Below are positions 48,980 to 58,147 of a stretch of 64,000 bases of DNA, one piece after another. A model generated the notes under the pieces. It was not told the origin of the DNA. It saw nothing but the letters and a program-made list of their open reading frames with translations, and ran no database searches. The translations under genes and the position numbers were made by a program. Position 1 is the first letter of the stretch; each line of letters starts with the position of its first letter. The stretch spans positions 36,323 through 100,322 of the forward strand of contig NZ_JAMXMC010000013.1 of NCBI RefSeq assembly GCF_024055665.1. The letters are read 5' to 3'. This DNA is from Ideonella oryzae (lineage in GTDB: Bacteria; Pseudomonadota; Gammaproteobacteria; Burkholderiales; Burkholderiaceae_C).

Positions 48980-50467
48980 ATGTTTGCCAAGTCCCTCGTC
49001 AAGAGTTCAGCCTGGAACCTGATCGGACAGGGTGCCCCCATCCTGTTCGCCCTGGTCACGGTGCCCCTGCTGCTCAAGACCATTGGCGAAGCCCGCTATG
49101 GCTTCCTGACGGTGGTCTGGGTGCTGATCGGCTACCTGGGGCTTTTCGACTTCGGTGTGGGCAAGGCCATGACACGGGTCGTGGCCGAAAGGCTGGGACA
49201 GGGGGACAGACCCGGCGCCGGCGTGGTTGCGAAGGCCGCGCTGATGATGATGCTGGGCATTGGCCTGGTGTCGGCCGCAGGCTTTCTGGTGTTCGCCGAA
49301 TTCATCGTCGGGCGCCTGGCGCTGCCGCCCTCTCTTCACCAGGAGGGCGTGAACGCGATGCGCATCCTGGCACTGGGCCTGCCGTTCGTGATGCTCACCT
49401 CGGGATACCGGGGCTGCCTGGAGGCCTGCAACCAGTTTGGCCCGCTCAACATCGTGCGCGTGGGCATGGGGCTCTTCACCTACCTGGCGCCGCTGGCGGC
49501 GGTCCTGTGGTCTCCGCGGCTGGAGTCCCTGGTGGCGGCCGTGGTGGCCATGCGGGTCGTGGCCAATGTCGTGCACAGACTGCTGTACCAGCGCTACTGC
49601 AGCTTCGAGCTGGCGGCCGGTGTGCCGCAACAATGGCGCGTCGAGCTGCGCAAGCTGCTGGGTTTTGGCGGCTGGATGACCGTGTCCAACATCATCTCCC
49701 CGATGATGAACTCGCTCGATCGCCTCATCATCGGCACCATCGTCCCAGTGGCGGCCGTGGGCTACTACGCCACGGCCTACGACATGATCTCCAAGGTGCT
49801 GATGCTGCCTTACTCGATCACGGGGGCTGCCTTTCCCGCCATGGCCGGCATGGCCGATGATGGGCAGGTGCGCCGCGTCTACGCGGGCATGTTCAAGTTC
49901 ATGGCCATCCTGGTCCTGCCGGTGCTGGCCGGTGCGGCCCTGCTGGCGGACGTGGGCTTTCACGCCTGGCTGGGCGAGCGATTTGCGCAGGAGGCCGCGC
50001 CAGCGCTGAAGATCCTGGCCGTCGGCCTGCTGTTCAACTGCGTGGCCCAGGTGCCGGCGACCCTGATTCTCACCCGCGGCTCGCCCCGCTGGATGGCCCT
50101 GTGCCATGTGGCCGAGGCGCCCTGCTATCTGGGACTGGTGATGTTCCTGACCACCGGGTGGGGGATTCAGGGCACGGCCATGGCCTGGGCCATCCGGGCC
50201 GCGGTTGATGCCATGCTGCTGGCCTATCTGGCCCAGCGCAAGCTGGTCCGCGGTGCGCTGACCCTTCCCCTGCTGCTCACCATCATGGCGCTTGCCGTGA
50301 TCATGTTCGCTCCCGCCTTTGCCACAGGGCCGCTGATGTGGCGGCTGCTGGGCTTTCTGGCTGCCCTGGCGGCGGCGGGCGTCATCGTCTGGCGTCATCT
50401 GCTCACCGAGGCCGAGCGGCCGCAACTGCTGGCGGCCTTGCGGCGCCGCAAGGAGGGTTGGACATGA
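48980..50467 (+). CDS. Wzx-type polysaccharide flippase
   Basis: 495-residue MOP-superfamily membrane protein with about 12-14 spans. It starts MFAKSLVKSSAWNLIGQGAP, with GYLGLFDFGVGKAMTRVVAE (loop 2-3) and FGGWMTVSNIISPMMNSLDR, typical of Wzx/RfbX. It should flip undecaprenyl-linked repeat units to the periplasm. An in-frame TTG at 48968 is less likely than ATG 48980. It overlaps the polymerase gene by ATGA. Confidence 0.9.
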   Translation: MFAKSLVKSSAWNLIGQGAPILFALVTVPLLLKTIGEARYGFLTVVWVLIGYLGLFDFGVGKAMTRVVAERLGQGDRPGAGVVAKAALMMMLGIGLVSAAGFLVFAEFIVGRLALPPSLHQEGVNAMRILALGLPFVMLTSGYRGCLEACNQFGPLNIVRVGMGLFTYLAPLAAVLWSPRLESLVAAVVAMRVVANVVHRLLYQRYCSFELAAGVPQQWRVELRKLLGFGGWMTVSNIISPMMNSLDRLIIGTIVPVAAVGYYATAYDMISKVLMLPYSITGAAFPAMAGMADDGQVRRVYAGMFKFMAILVLPVLAGAALLADVGFHAWLGERFAQEAAPALKILAVGLLFNCVAQVPATLILTRGSPRWMALCHVAEAPCYLGLVMFLTTGWGIQGTAMAWAIRAAVDAMLLAYLAQRKLVRGALTLPLLLTIMALAVIMFAPAFATGPLMWRLLGFLAALAAAGVIVWRHLLTEAERPQLLAALRRRKEGWT

Positions 50468-51909
50468 ACTTGCATGGCATCGCTTCCAGGCCCCCCACCC
50501 CTGGCCAGCCCGTGTCGGGGGGCAACCGGCGGGACCTGAATGCCCTGAGCGTTGCGATCGTGCTGGTGCTGGCGCTGCTGTTCGGTCTGGCCACGCCGGT
50601 GCTGCCGCCGGCCCTGTTGTTTGCTGCACCCCTCGGGGTTCTGCTGCTGTATGCCGGCGCCCGATGGCCTCTGCTGGGCGTGTTCTTCACCTTGGCACTG
50701 GCCTTCGAGGTCATCCCATCTCAGCTCGTGCCCTCGGCAGGGTCCTTCAAGGCCCACGAGCTTCTGATGATGTATCTGCTGGGGGCCGTGGTCCTGCGTG
50801 CCTGGCTGGAGGGCACACCCCTGCTGACGCCGCTGCGCCCCTATCTCCTGCCCTTGCTGTACCTGGTGGCCTGCATTGCTGCCTCAAGCGTTTACGTCCA
50901 CTTCTTCTCCCCCAATCCCTTTCTGCTGACCTCCTACCGTGTGTTCGTGCCCCTGTTCGTTCTGCCGGTCATCCTGATCAGCAGCCAGGCAAGGGACTGC
51001 ACGCCCACCCTGGTGCGGGGCATGCTGGTCATCGCACTGGCGATGGCCTGCATTGCCATGCTTCAGTCGATGCTGGACATCCGCATCATGGGTGGCGCCC
51101 GCATGGACAGCCCTGAGGGGGACTCCGGGGTGGCTCGCTCCTTCACTGGTGGCGCCACCTATGTGATCGGCTTCGGCATCTATTACATGGTCAATGGTCT
51201 GGTGCGGTCGTTCGAGGGCGCACGGGTCTGGTATCCGCTGGGGCTGCTGATCCTGGCAGGGGGGTTGGCCATGACCTTCGGACGCGGGGTCTGGGTGGCC
51301 ACGGGCCTGGGGCTGATCGTTTCGGCGGCCCTGTACCGAGGGTGGCGGGCGGGTCTGCTGGCGGGGGTGCTGGCGGGCCTGATGCTGGCCCTGCTCCTGA
51401 CGGGGCTGTGGGTGGTCAGACCCCGAACCGCCGAGGCCGTGGTGGACCGTGCGCTCAGCACCGCCAACGAGCTGGAGAGCGGCGGCTCCTTTGGCTGGCG
51501 CCAGGCCGAGAACAGCTATGCCCTGAAGGCGATCGCCGCGCGTCCCTGGACGGGCGTGGGACTGGGCGGGGAATACAAGCAGACCACGGCGTCGCGGGGG
51601 CACTTCCTGAACGAGACCTACTACATCCACAACGCCTATCTGGCCTATCCGCTGCGCATGGGCGTGCACGCTACCGTGGTGCCCTTTCTCTTCATGCTGG
51701 CTTTTGCCGTGGTGTCCTACCGAAGCCTGCGGCTTGCGCAGGGGCGGCTGCGTGCCATCAGTGCTGCGCTCGCCGGGGCCTTCCTGGTGCCCTGCATCAC
51801 CAGCTACACGCAGCCGGAGTGGATGGGGCAGGGGCTGGGGGCTTTCGGCCTGTTCATGGGGGCGCAGTACGCGGTCTGGCAGGCGGCCCTGCGGGAGCGA
51901 TCGACATGA
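50464..51909 (+). CDS. O-antigen polymerase/ligase-like membrane protein (Wzy candidate)
   Basis: 481 residues, about 11-12 spans, with a large periplasmic loop (about 315-395) containing SFGWRQAENSYALKAIAARP and WTGVGLGGEYKQTT. The loop pattern followed by YYIHNAYLAYPLRMG is typical of Wzy_C/WaaL-type proteins. Placed between flippase and glycosyltransferase, it is probably the repeat-unit polymerase. ATGA overlaps on both sides. Confidence 0.85.
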   Translation: MNLHGIASRPPTPGQPVSGGNRRDLNALSVAIVLVLALLFGLATPVLPPALLFAAPLGVLLLYAGARWPLLGVFFTLALAFEVIPSQLVPSAGSFKAHELLMMYLLGAVVLRAWLEGTPLLTPLRPYLLPLLYLVACIAASSVYVHFFSPNPFLLTSYRVFVPLFVLPVILISSQARDCTPTLVRGMLVIALAMACIAMLQSMLDIRIMGGARMDSPEGDSGVARSFTGGATYVIGFGIYYMVNGLVRSFEGARVWYPLGLLILAGGLAMTFGRGVWVATGLGLIVSAALYRGWRAGLLAGVLAGLMLALLLTGLWVVRPRTAEAVVDRALSTANELESGGSFGWRQAENSYALKAIAARPWTGVGLGGEYKQTTASRGHFLNETYYIHNAYLAYPLRMGVHATVVPFLFMLAFAVVSYRSLRLAQGRLRAISAALAGAFLVPCITSYTQPEWMGQGLGAFGLFMGAQYAVWQAALRERST

Positions 51910-52925
51910 TCGCCAGTGCAGACACCAGCATCATCCTGGTCAACTGGAATGGCTGGGCGGATGTCGTGGAATGCCTGGGGTCCCTGCTCCACCTGTCGGA
52001 GCCTCCGCGGTCCATCATCGTGGTCGACAACGCCTCGACCGATGGCTCGGTGCCGCGCATCGAGGCCTGGTGTGCCGGCGAATTCGAGCATGTGCCACAG
52101 GCCAGCCTGCCGGGTGTGATCTGCAGCCCGCGCGCGCCCGCGGGTCTTCGCTGGGCCAGTCTGGACGCGGGTGCGGCCATGCCCTCTCCCCTGCCGCAGG
52201 TGCTGCTGCTGCGTTCCAGCCGCAACACCGGCTTTGCCGGTGGCAACAACCTGGGCCTGGCCGTGGCGGCCGCGGCGGGCTGCCAGGCCCACTGGTTGCT
52301 CAACACCGACACCGTGGTGACGCCCCACAGTCTGGTGGCGCTGCTGCGGCGCCTGGACGCCTGTCCTTCGGCGGGGGCCGTGGGGTCCACCCTGGCCTAC
52401 TACTGGCGGCCTGAGCATGTGCAGGCCCGAGGGGGGGCGGTGTTCCACCCCTGGACCGGCGGGGCCCAGCATCTCGGGGCGGATGGCCTGCTGTCGGAGC
52501 TGCCGCAGGATCCGGGGCCCACGGAGCAGGCCTGCAGCTACATCGTCGGCGCTTCCATGCTGATCACGCAGGCCTGGCTGGAACGTGTCGGGCCAATGTG
52601 CGAGGACTACTTTCTCTACTACGAGGAGATTGACTGGGCGGAGCGGGGGCGTCAGCAGGGCTACGCGCTGGCCTGGGCACCGGACAGCCTGGTGTTCCAC
52701 AAGGTGGGGGGCAGCAGCCGAAAGCGGGCATCCCGTCTGTCGCTGCGCTACCTCTACCGCAATCGACTGGTGTTCACCCGCAGGTTCCATCCCCGCATGA
52801 GTGGCCGCGTGGTGCGGGCCATGGGGCGCCAGGTCGTGCACCACGCGCTGCGTGGGCATTGGGATGATGTGAGAGAGCTCGTGGGCGCGATCTGGGCCTT
52901 CCGTCGGGAATGGCTGGTCTTCTGA
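51906..52925 (+). CDS. Glycosyltransferase family 2 (rhamnosyltransferase-like)
   Basis: 339 residues, GT-A fold. It opens TSIILVNWNGWADVVECLGS, with VVDNASTDGS, RSSRNTGFAGGNNLGLAVAA and the DxD-like NTDT. EDYFLYYEEIDWAERGRQQG is the motif of dTDP-rhamnosyltransferase-like GT2 enzymes. An unusual insert (about 62-95, QASLPGVICSPRAPAGLRWA) splits the N-terminal domain. Rhamnose is plausible because rmlB lies at the end of the window, but donor is not proven. Confidence 0.9.
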   Translation: MIASADTSIILVNWNGWADVVECLGSLLHLSEPPRSIIVVDNASTDGSVPRIEAWCAGEFEHVPQASLPGVICSPRAPAGLRWASLDAGAAMPSPLPQVLLLRSSRNTGFAGGNNLGLAVAAAAGCQAHWLLNTDTVVTPHSLVALLRRLDACPSAGAVGSTLAYYWRPEHVQARGGAVFHPWTGGAQHLGADGLLSELPQDPGPTEQACSYIVGASMLITQAWLERVGPMCEDYFLYYEEIDWAERGRQQGYALAWAPDSLVFHKVGGSSRKRASRLSLRYLYRNRLVFTRRFHPRMSGRVVRAMGRQVVHHALRGHWDDVRELVGAIWAFRREWLVF

Positions 52926-54127
52926 TGGGGCAGGGTCCTCGCCCCGAAGCCAGCAGGCCCGCAGCCGGCACCACGCCCCCCGTGGTGCTGCTCTCCCATG
53001 GCTTCCAGGCCGAATACGAAGTGGCGTTTGCCAACGGTCTGGCGCAACGGGGCGTGCCAGTGACCGTGGTGGGGGCGGACGGCACGCTGGTCGAGCGGCT
53101 CGAGCCTGGCGTCGAGTTCCTCAACCTGCGCGGCAGCCAGCATGCAGGCCGGCGTGCCTGGGAGAAGTTGCTCAACGTCGGGCGCTACTGGTTTGCCTAT
53201 CTGCGGCTGGCACGCCAGCGACCCGATGCGGTCTTCCATTTCAACGGCCTCTTCACCCTGCGCAAGGGCCTGGGGGTGTGGGTGGAGGCCTGGCTGGCGC
53301 ACCGGTTCATTCCCCACTGGTGGCTCAGCGTGCACAACCTGCTGCCTCACGACGCAGATACACCCCTGCATCGGTGGATCTTTTCCTGGGTGTACCGCTG
53401 GCCGCACAGGCTGGTGGTGCACACCGAGGCCATGAAGGCGGCCCTGCACGCCGAGTTCGGCGTCGCCCCGGAACGCATTCTGGTGATCGAACACGGCATC
53501 GACCAGTTCCACCCCCCGGCGCCGGGCGACCGCGAAGCCCTCTGCCGTCAGCTGGGCCTGCCATCCGATGGTGCACTGTTGCTGCTCATGTTCGGGCATC
53601 TGTCACCGTACAAGGGCGCGGATGTGCTGTTGCAGTCCGTGGTGCGCGCGGGCCTGCCGGCGGGCGTCCGCCTGCTGCTGGTCGGGCGGATCGGCTCAGC
53701 GGACTACCGAGACTGCCTGCAGGCGGCTTGCGCCGCCATGGGAGAGGCCGCCAACCGGGTGCATCTGATCGACCGCTTCGTCCCGGATGCCGATGTTCCT
53801 CTGCTGCTGCGGGGCAGCGCGGCCATGGTGTTGCCCTATCGGCACATCGACCAGAGCGGGGCCCTGTTCGCGGCCCGGTCGGCCGGGTTGCCGGTGCTGG
53901 CCACCGACGTGGGCTCCTTTGCGCAGTATCTGGAGCCCGGCCGGGACGTGCTGGTGCCCGCCTGCACCGAGGACGACCTCGCCCGCGGCTTGCAGGCCCT
54001 GGTGCGTCAGCTCGATCCGGAAGATCGGCTTCACGCGGTGCAAACGGCCCAGCGATGGGCCTGGCGGGCCACCCTGGCGCCCTACGAGCAGGCTCTTGCC
54101 GCGCTCGTTTCGGGGGCCCGCGCATGA
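52925..54127 (+). CDS. Glycosyltransferase family 4/1
   Basis: 400 residues, GT-B fold. The N-domain has VVLLSHGFQAEYEVAFANGL and HWWLSVHNLLPHDADTPLHR. The C-domain has LLMFGHLSPYKGADVLLQSV and the donor region LPYRHIDQSGALFAARSAGL, followed by GLPVLATDVGSFAQYLEPG. ATG 52925 overlaps the previous stop (TGATG); ATG 52910 in frame is an alternative. It transfers a sugar in EPS repeat assembly; donor unknown. Confidence 0.88.
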   Translation: MGQGPRPEASRPAAGTTPPVVLLSHGFQAEYEVAFANGLAQRGVPVTVVGADGTLVERLEPGVEFLNLRGSQHAGRRAWEKLLNVGRYWFAYLRLARQRPDAVFHFNGLFTLRKGLGVWVEAWLAHRFIPHWWLSVHNLLPHDADTPLHRWIFSWVYRWPHRLVVHTEAMKAALHAEFGVAPERILVIEHGIDQFHPPAPGDREALCRQLGLPSDGALLLLMFGHLSPYKGADVLLQSVVRAGLPAGVRLLLVGRIGSADYRDCLQAACAAMGEAANRVHLIDRFVPDADVPLLLRGSAAMVLPYRHIDQSGALFAARSAGLPVLATDVGSFAQYLEPGRDVLVPACTEDDLARGLQALVRQLDPEDRLHAVQTAQRWAWRATLAPYEQALAALVSGARA

Positions 54128-55026
54128 CGGCGTCGAGACGCCAGGACATCGAGTGGCTGCGGGTGCTGGCCTGCCTGGGCATCGTCTGGTACCACGCACG
54201 TGGACCCGGGGAGGAATTCGCGCTCTCGGGGCTCATCGTCTTCGTGATGCTGTCGGTCGTCCTGGCACACCCCCAGGACGGGCCCCTGAGGGATCGCTTG
54301 CATGCGCGCGCCCAGCGTCTGCTCCTGCCCTGGGTGTTCTGGTGGGGGGTGTATGCCCTGCTGGACGCGGTGACAGGGCGGGCCGGACAGTGGACGGCCG
54401 CGGAGTGGCCGGTCCTGCTGCTGGCGGGCCCCAGCATCCATCTCTGGTACCTGCCCTTCACGTTCTTCGTGTTGCTGGCGATGGACATCTGGCACCGGTG
54501 GGTCCCGGGGCCGGCCCCGGCATGGGCCGGGTTGCTGGGGGTCTTCACCGCCACGGCATTGCTGCTGCTTGCGGCGCAGGGCGTGCTGATGCCTGTGTCG
54601 CTGGAATACCCCTTTGCGCAGTATGTTCAGGTTCTGCCGGCTGTGCTGTTAGGCTTGTTTCTGCGTTGCTGGAACACACAGCCGCCCTGGGCTCGGGGCC
54701 TGTCCCTGGTATGGGTGTTGCTGGGGCTGTGGGGCCTGGCCAGCCATCCCGTTCGGGGCACGAGCTGGCCTTACCTGATCGGATTTCCGCTGGGCCTGCT
54801 GCTGTTGCGGCCCGGCGTTCAGTACAAGGTGCCCTGGTCGGCCACCCCGCTGTCCAGGGCCACGCTGGGCATTTATCTGGTGCATCCGCTGGCGCTGATG
54901 TTGGTCGCCAAGCTTGGTTTCCTGGTGCGCGAGCCTGTTGTGATCTGGCTTGTCTTCCTGATGGCCTGGGCCGCCGTCTCTGGCGCGCACCGTCTGTTTC
55001 CGAATCTTGCCAGGCGGGTCATGTGA
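54124..55026 (+). CDS. Acyltransferase-3 family membrane protein (first of three)
   Basis: 300 residues with about nine to ten spans. The N-terminal signature RQDIEWLRVLACLGIVWYHA carries the catalytic-type His. LPWVFWWGVYALLDA follows, then SIHLWYLPFTFFVLLAMDIW and the C-terminal LSRATLGIYLVHPLALMLVA. Such proteins transfer acetyl or other acyl groups to surface sugars. Overlaps: ATGA with the upstream gene, TGATG with the downstream gene. Confidence 0.88.
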   Translation: MTASRRQDIEWLRVLACLGIVWYHARGPGEEFALSGLIVFVMLSVVLAHPQDGPLRDRLHARAQRLLLPWVFWWGVYALLDAVTGRAGQWTAAEWPVLLLAGPSIHLWYLPFTFFVLLAMDIWHRWVPGPAPAWAGLLGVFTATALLLLAAQGVLMPVSLEYPFAQYVQVLPAVLLGLFLRCWNTQPPWARGLSLVWVLLGLWGLASHPVRGTSWPYLIGFPLGLLLLRPGVQYKVPWSATPLSRATLGIYLVHPLALMLVAKLGFLVREPVVIWLVFLMAWAAVSGAHRLFPNLARRVM

Positions 55027-56930
55027 TGTCTGAACTTCCTTCCTTGAATTCTCGAACCTGGTCTCCTCGCAGCAGTGGCGCTGGCGTGCGGCCGCTGCGC
55101 GTGCTGCATGTGGTTCGCCAGTACGCACCTGCGGTGGGTGGGCTCGAGAACTTTGTGGCCTGTCTGGCCGCCGAGCAGCGCAACGCCGGGCTGGATGCCC
55201 AGGTGCTGACCTTGGACTCGGTGTTCCATGCGCCGCCGGCGCCGCCGCTGCCTGCCCAGGAGCGTCTCGATGGCATCCCGGTGCGTCGCCTGGCCTGGCG
55301 CGGCTCGCACCGCTATCCCCTGGCCCCAGGTGTGCTCAAGCACCTTCGCGAGTTCGACCTGGTGCATGTGCATGGCGTGGACTTCTTTGCCGACTTTCTG
55401 GCCATCACCCAGTTCTTCCACCGACGTCCCCTGTTGCTCTCGACGCATGGGGGCTTCTTCCACACGGCCTACGCATCCCGCCTGAAGCGGCTCTTCTTTC
55501 ACACCGTGACGCGGTGGTCCCTGCATCGGTATGCGCACGTGTTCGCCTGCAGCGAAGGCGACTTCGACACTTTTCAGGTCATCCGTCCGAATGGCATGAC
55601 CCTGATCGAGAACGGCGTGGACACCGAGAAATTCCGGGGGGCGGCCGCGGCAGGCTTCCAGCCGGTGCTGGCCTTCGTGGGGCGCTTCTCCAACAACAAG
55701 CGGGTGGATCGGCTGGTGAGGCTGGTTGCGGATCTGCGCGCGCGAGGGTGCGCCGCGCGGTTGTTGGTGATCGGACGGGACTGGGACGGCAATCTGACCC
55801 GTCTAGAGGATCTGGTGAGGTCGCTGGGGGTGCAGGAGGCGGTCGAGATCCACACCGGGCTGAGTGACCCCCAGATCCGGACCCAGCTGGGCCGGGCGTC
55901 CTTTGTGGCCAGCGCCTCCGAGTACGAAGGTTTTGGCATGACCCTGGTGGAAGGGCTCTCGGCCGGGCTGATTCCGCTGGCGTCCGACATTCGCAGCTTC
56001 AAGGGCATTGTCGAGCGCGCCGGGGTGGGGCAGACGCTGGACTTCACGCAGCCGGAGGTTGCGGCCAGCGTGGCCCACCAGTTCATCGACCGGGTTGCGG
56101 CGGACCATCCTCGGTTTCGCCATGCTGCGCTGCAGGCGGCGAGCCACTGGAGCTGGCCCGCCACCGCCGAGCGGTTCATGGTGCAGTACGACCAGGTACC
56201 GGGTCACCAGGTGCGACGCCTGCAGGGGGTGGACATCGCGGTGATGACCGGCGAGCTCCTCATGCGTGAACTGGACGAGTGCGCCACGCGGCGTCGATCC
56301 GTGTATCTCGCTTTTGCCAATGCTCACACCCTGAACCAGGCGCGCCGGCAGCTGTCCTACCAAAATACCCTGAGGCATTTCCTCGTCGTCAACGATGGCG
56401 TGGGCATGGACATCGCGAGCCGCTGGCGTTATGGACACACCTTCCCCGAAAACCTCAATGGCACGGATTTCGTGCCCCGCTGGCTGCGCGAAAGCCGCTC
56501 CCGGCTTCGGGTCTTCCTGCTGGGCGCAAGGCCCGAGGTGGTGGACGCGGCCCACGCGCGGTGTCGCGAGCTCTTCCCGCGCCACGACTGGGTGGGCCAT
56601 GCCCATGGCTACTTCGGTCCCGAGGACGAGGCTGCGCTTTGCGAGCGCATCCGGCAGGCGGCACCCGATGTGCTGCTGGTGGCCATGGGCAATCCGCTGC
56701 AGGAACACTGGATCGCACGGTGCGCGCCTGCGGCGGGCGTGCCGGTGGCGATCGGCGTGGGGGCGCTGTTCGACTTCTGGAGCGGCACGGCCAAGCGGGC
56801 GCCGGATTGGGTCCGCGCCATGAAGCTGGAATGGCTGTACCGGCTTTGGCGGGAGCCGCGCCGCATGTGGCGGCGCTACCTGCTGGGCAACATGCTGTTC
56901 CTGCGCGCCGCCTGGGGGGACCGGCAGTGA
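55026..56930 (+). CDS. Bifunctional glycosyltransferase: GT4 fused to WecG/TagA/CpsF (GT26)
   Basis: 634 residues, two complete catalytic modules. Residues about 22-390: GT4, with LHVVRQYAPAVGGLENFVAC, LSTHGGFFHTAY, PVLAFVGRFSNNKRVDRLVR and ASEYEGFGMTLVEGLSAGLI. Residues about 400-634: GT26, with VDIAVMTGELLMRELDECA, AFANAHTLNQARRQL, VVNDGVGMDIASRWRYG, NLNGTDFVPRWL and VAMGNPLQEHWIARCAPAAG. The fusion suggests two successive sugar additions by one polypeptide; GT26 enzymes usually act on undecaprenyl-linked acceptors, so it may act early. Frame continuous, no sign of an assembly join. Confidence 0.93.
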   Translation: MSELPSLNSRTWSPRSSGAGVRPLRVLHVVRQYAPAVGGLENFVACLAAEQRNAGLDAQVLTLDSVFHAPPAPPLPAQERLDGIPVRRLAWRGSHRYPLAPGVLKHLREFDLVHVHGVDFFADFLAITQFFHRRPLLLSTHGGFFHTAYASRLKRLFFHTVTRWSLHRYAHVFACSEGDFDTFQVIRPNGMTLIENGVDTEKFRGAAAAGFQPVLAFVGRFSNNKRVDRLVRLVADLRARGCAARLLVIGRDWDGNLTRLEDLVRSLGVQEAVEIHTGLSDPQIRTQLGRASFVASASEYEGFGMTLVEGLSAGLIPLASDIRSFKGIVERAGVGQTLDFTQPEVAASVAHQFIDRVAADHPRFRHAALQAASHWSWPATAERFMVQYDQVPGHQVRRLQGVDIAVMTGELLMRELDECATRRRSVYLAFANAHTLNQARRQLSYQNTLRHFLVVNDGVGMDIASRWRYGHTFPENLNGTDFVPRWLRESRSRLRVFLLGARPEVVDAAHARCRELFPRHDWVGHAHGYFGPEDEAALCERIRQAAPDVLLVAMGNPLQEHWIARCAPAAGVPVAIGVGALFDFWSGTAKRAPDWVRAMKLEWLYRLWREPRRMWRRYLLGNMLFLRAAWGDRQ

Positions 56931-58147
56931 ACCTGCGACGTGCCACAGCCCAGCCGCCTTGTGTGCTGCACCTGTCGGCCGACTATCCCGATGCCAACCG
57001 GGCCGAGACCACCCTGGCCGTTCGCAATTTCATCCAGGCCTGCCGAGGGCTGGACCATTTCGTGGTGTCGCTCAACCGTGTCGCACTGCCGTGGCAGGTG
57101 AACTGCATTGACGGAGATGGACAAGGCGACCCCCAGGTGGTGTCCATGCGCTACTGGGGCCTGCCGGGCGGCGTCCTGCTGGGTCTGTCGATGACCATCG
57201 TGGCCTGGCGCGTCTGCCGGCAGCTGCGTCGCCGGGGCCTGCAGGTCCAGATGGTGCATGCCCACAAGCTCTGTTTCGAAGGGTTGGCGGCCTGGTGGCT
57301 GAACCGCTGGCTGCGGCTGCCCTATGTGGTGTCGGTGCGCGGCGAAGCGGAGTCCAAGGTCTTCCGCTTCAAACCGCATTACCGTCCCTGGCTGCGCCGA
57401 GTGGTGCGGCAGGCTCGGCAGGTCTATTACGTGTCGGCCTGGTTCAAGCCCATCCTTCAGCGGCACTGCCAGCCTGCTCCGGAGGCGGAGCGCCTGTTGC
57501 CCAACTTCGTTGTGGAACGCGACAGACCCTCCTCCGGGCCCTGGCACCGTAACCATCTGGTCACGGTGATGGACCTCAACGTCTTCCGGAAGAAGGGGCT
57601 CGATCGCCTGCTGCCGGCGTTCAAGACCTTGCTGGCTTCGGCGAAGGACGCGCGGCTGGATGTGATCGGCCGCGGCAGCCCGGAGGTCATGGCCGAGGTC
57701 TCCGGCCTGATCGACCAGCTACAACTGGGCGCGCAGGTGACGCTGTGCGGCCCGATGCCCAACGACGAACTGCTGGCCCGGCTGCCGGGCTATGCCATGT
57801 TCGTGCTGCCCAGTCACAACGAGACCTTCGGCATGTCCTATGTCGAGGCCTTGCTGGCGGGAGTGCCCATCCTCTATTCAAAGGGCACCGGAATCGATGG
57901 CTTCGTCGACGATGTCTCGGCCGCCTGCGCGGTCGATCCATGCTCTGAAGACGCCATCGCACAGGGGATGTTGCGGATGCTGTCCGCCCAAGAGGAGAAC
58001 CGGACGGCGCTGGCGCGGCAGGTCCCCGAACTGAAGAGCCGCTTCAGCAGCCGTGCCCATGTCGAACAGTATCTCCAGGTGGTGCGGCATGCGTGCGACG
58101 TGCAGCCCCTCACACTCGAGATTGCACAGGAAGGACGCATCCCGTGA
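56927..58147 (+). CDS. Glycosyltransferase family 4
   Basis: 406 residues, GT-B fold, start GTG 56927 overlapping the previous stop (GTGA). N-domain: VLHLSADYPDANRAETTLAV and VHAHKLCFEGLAAWWLNRWL, then VVSVRGEAESKVFRFKPHYR. C-domain: VTVMDLNVFRKKGLDRLLPA, RLDVIGRGSPEVMAE and LPSHNETFGMSYVEALLAGV, with the family E-x7-E pattern. Sugar donor and acceptor unknown. Confidence 0.9.
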   Translation: MNLRRATAQPPCVLHLSADYPDANRAETTLAVRNFIQACRGLDHFVVSLNRVALPWQVNCIDGDGQGDPQVVSMRYWGLPGGVLLGLSMTIVAWRVCRQLRRRGLQVQMVHAHKLCFEGLAAWWLNRWLRLPYVVSVRGEAESKVFRFKPHYRPWLRRVVRQARQVYYVSAWFKPILQRHCQPAPEAERLLPNFVVERDRPSSGPWHRNHLVTVMDLNVFRKKGLDRLLPAFKTLLASAKDARLDVIGRGSPEVMAEVSGLIDQLQLGAQVTLCGPMPNDELLARLPGYAMFVLPSHNETFGMSYVEALLAGVPILYSKGTGIDGFVDDVSAACAVDPCSEDAIAQGMLRMLSAQEENRTALARQVPELKSRFSSRAHVEQYLQVVRHACDVQPLTLEIAQEGRIP

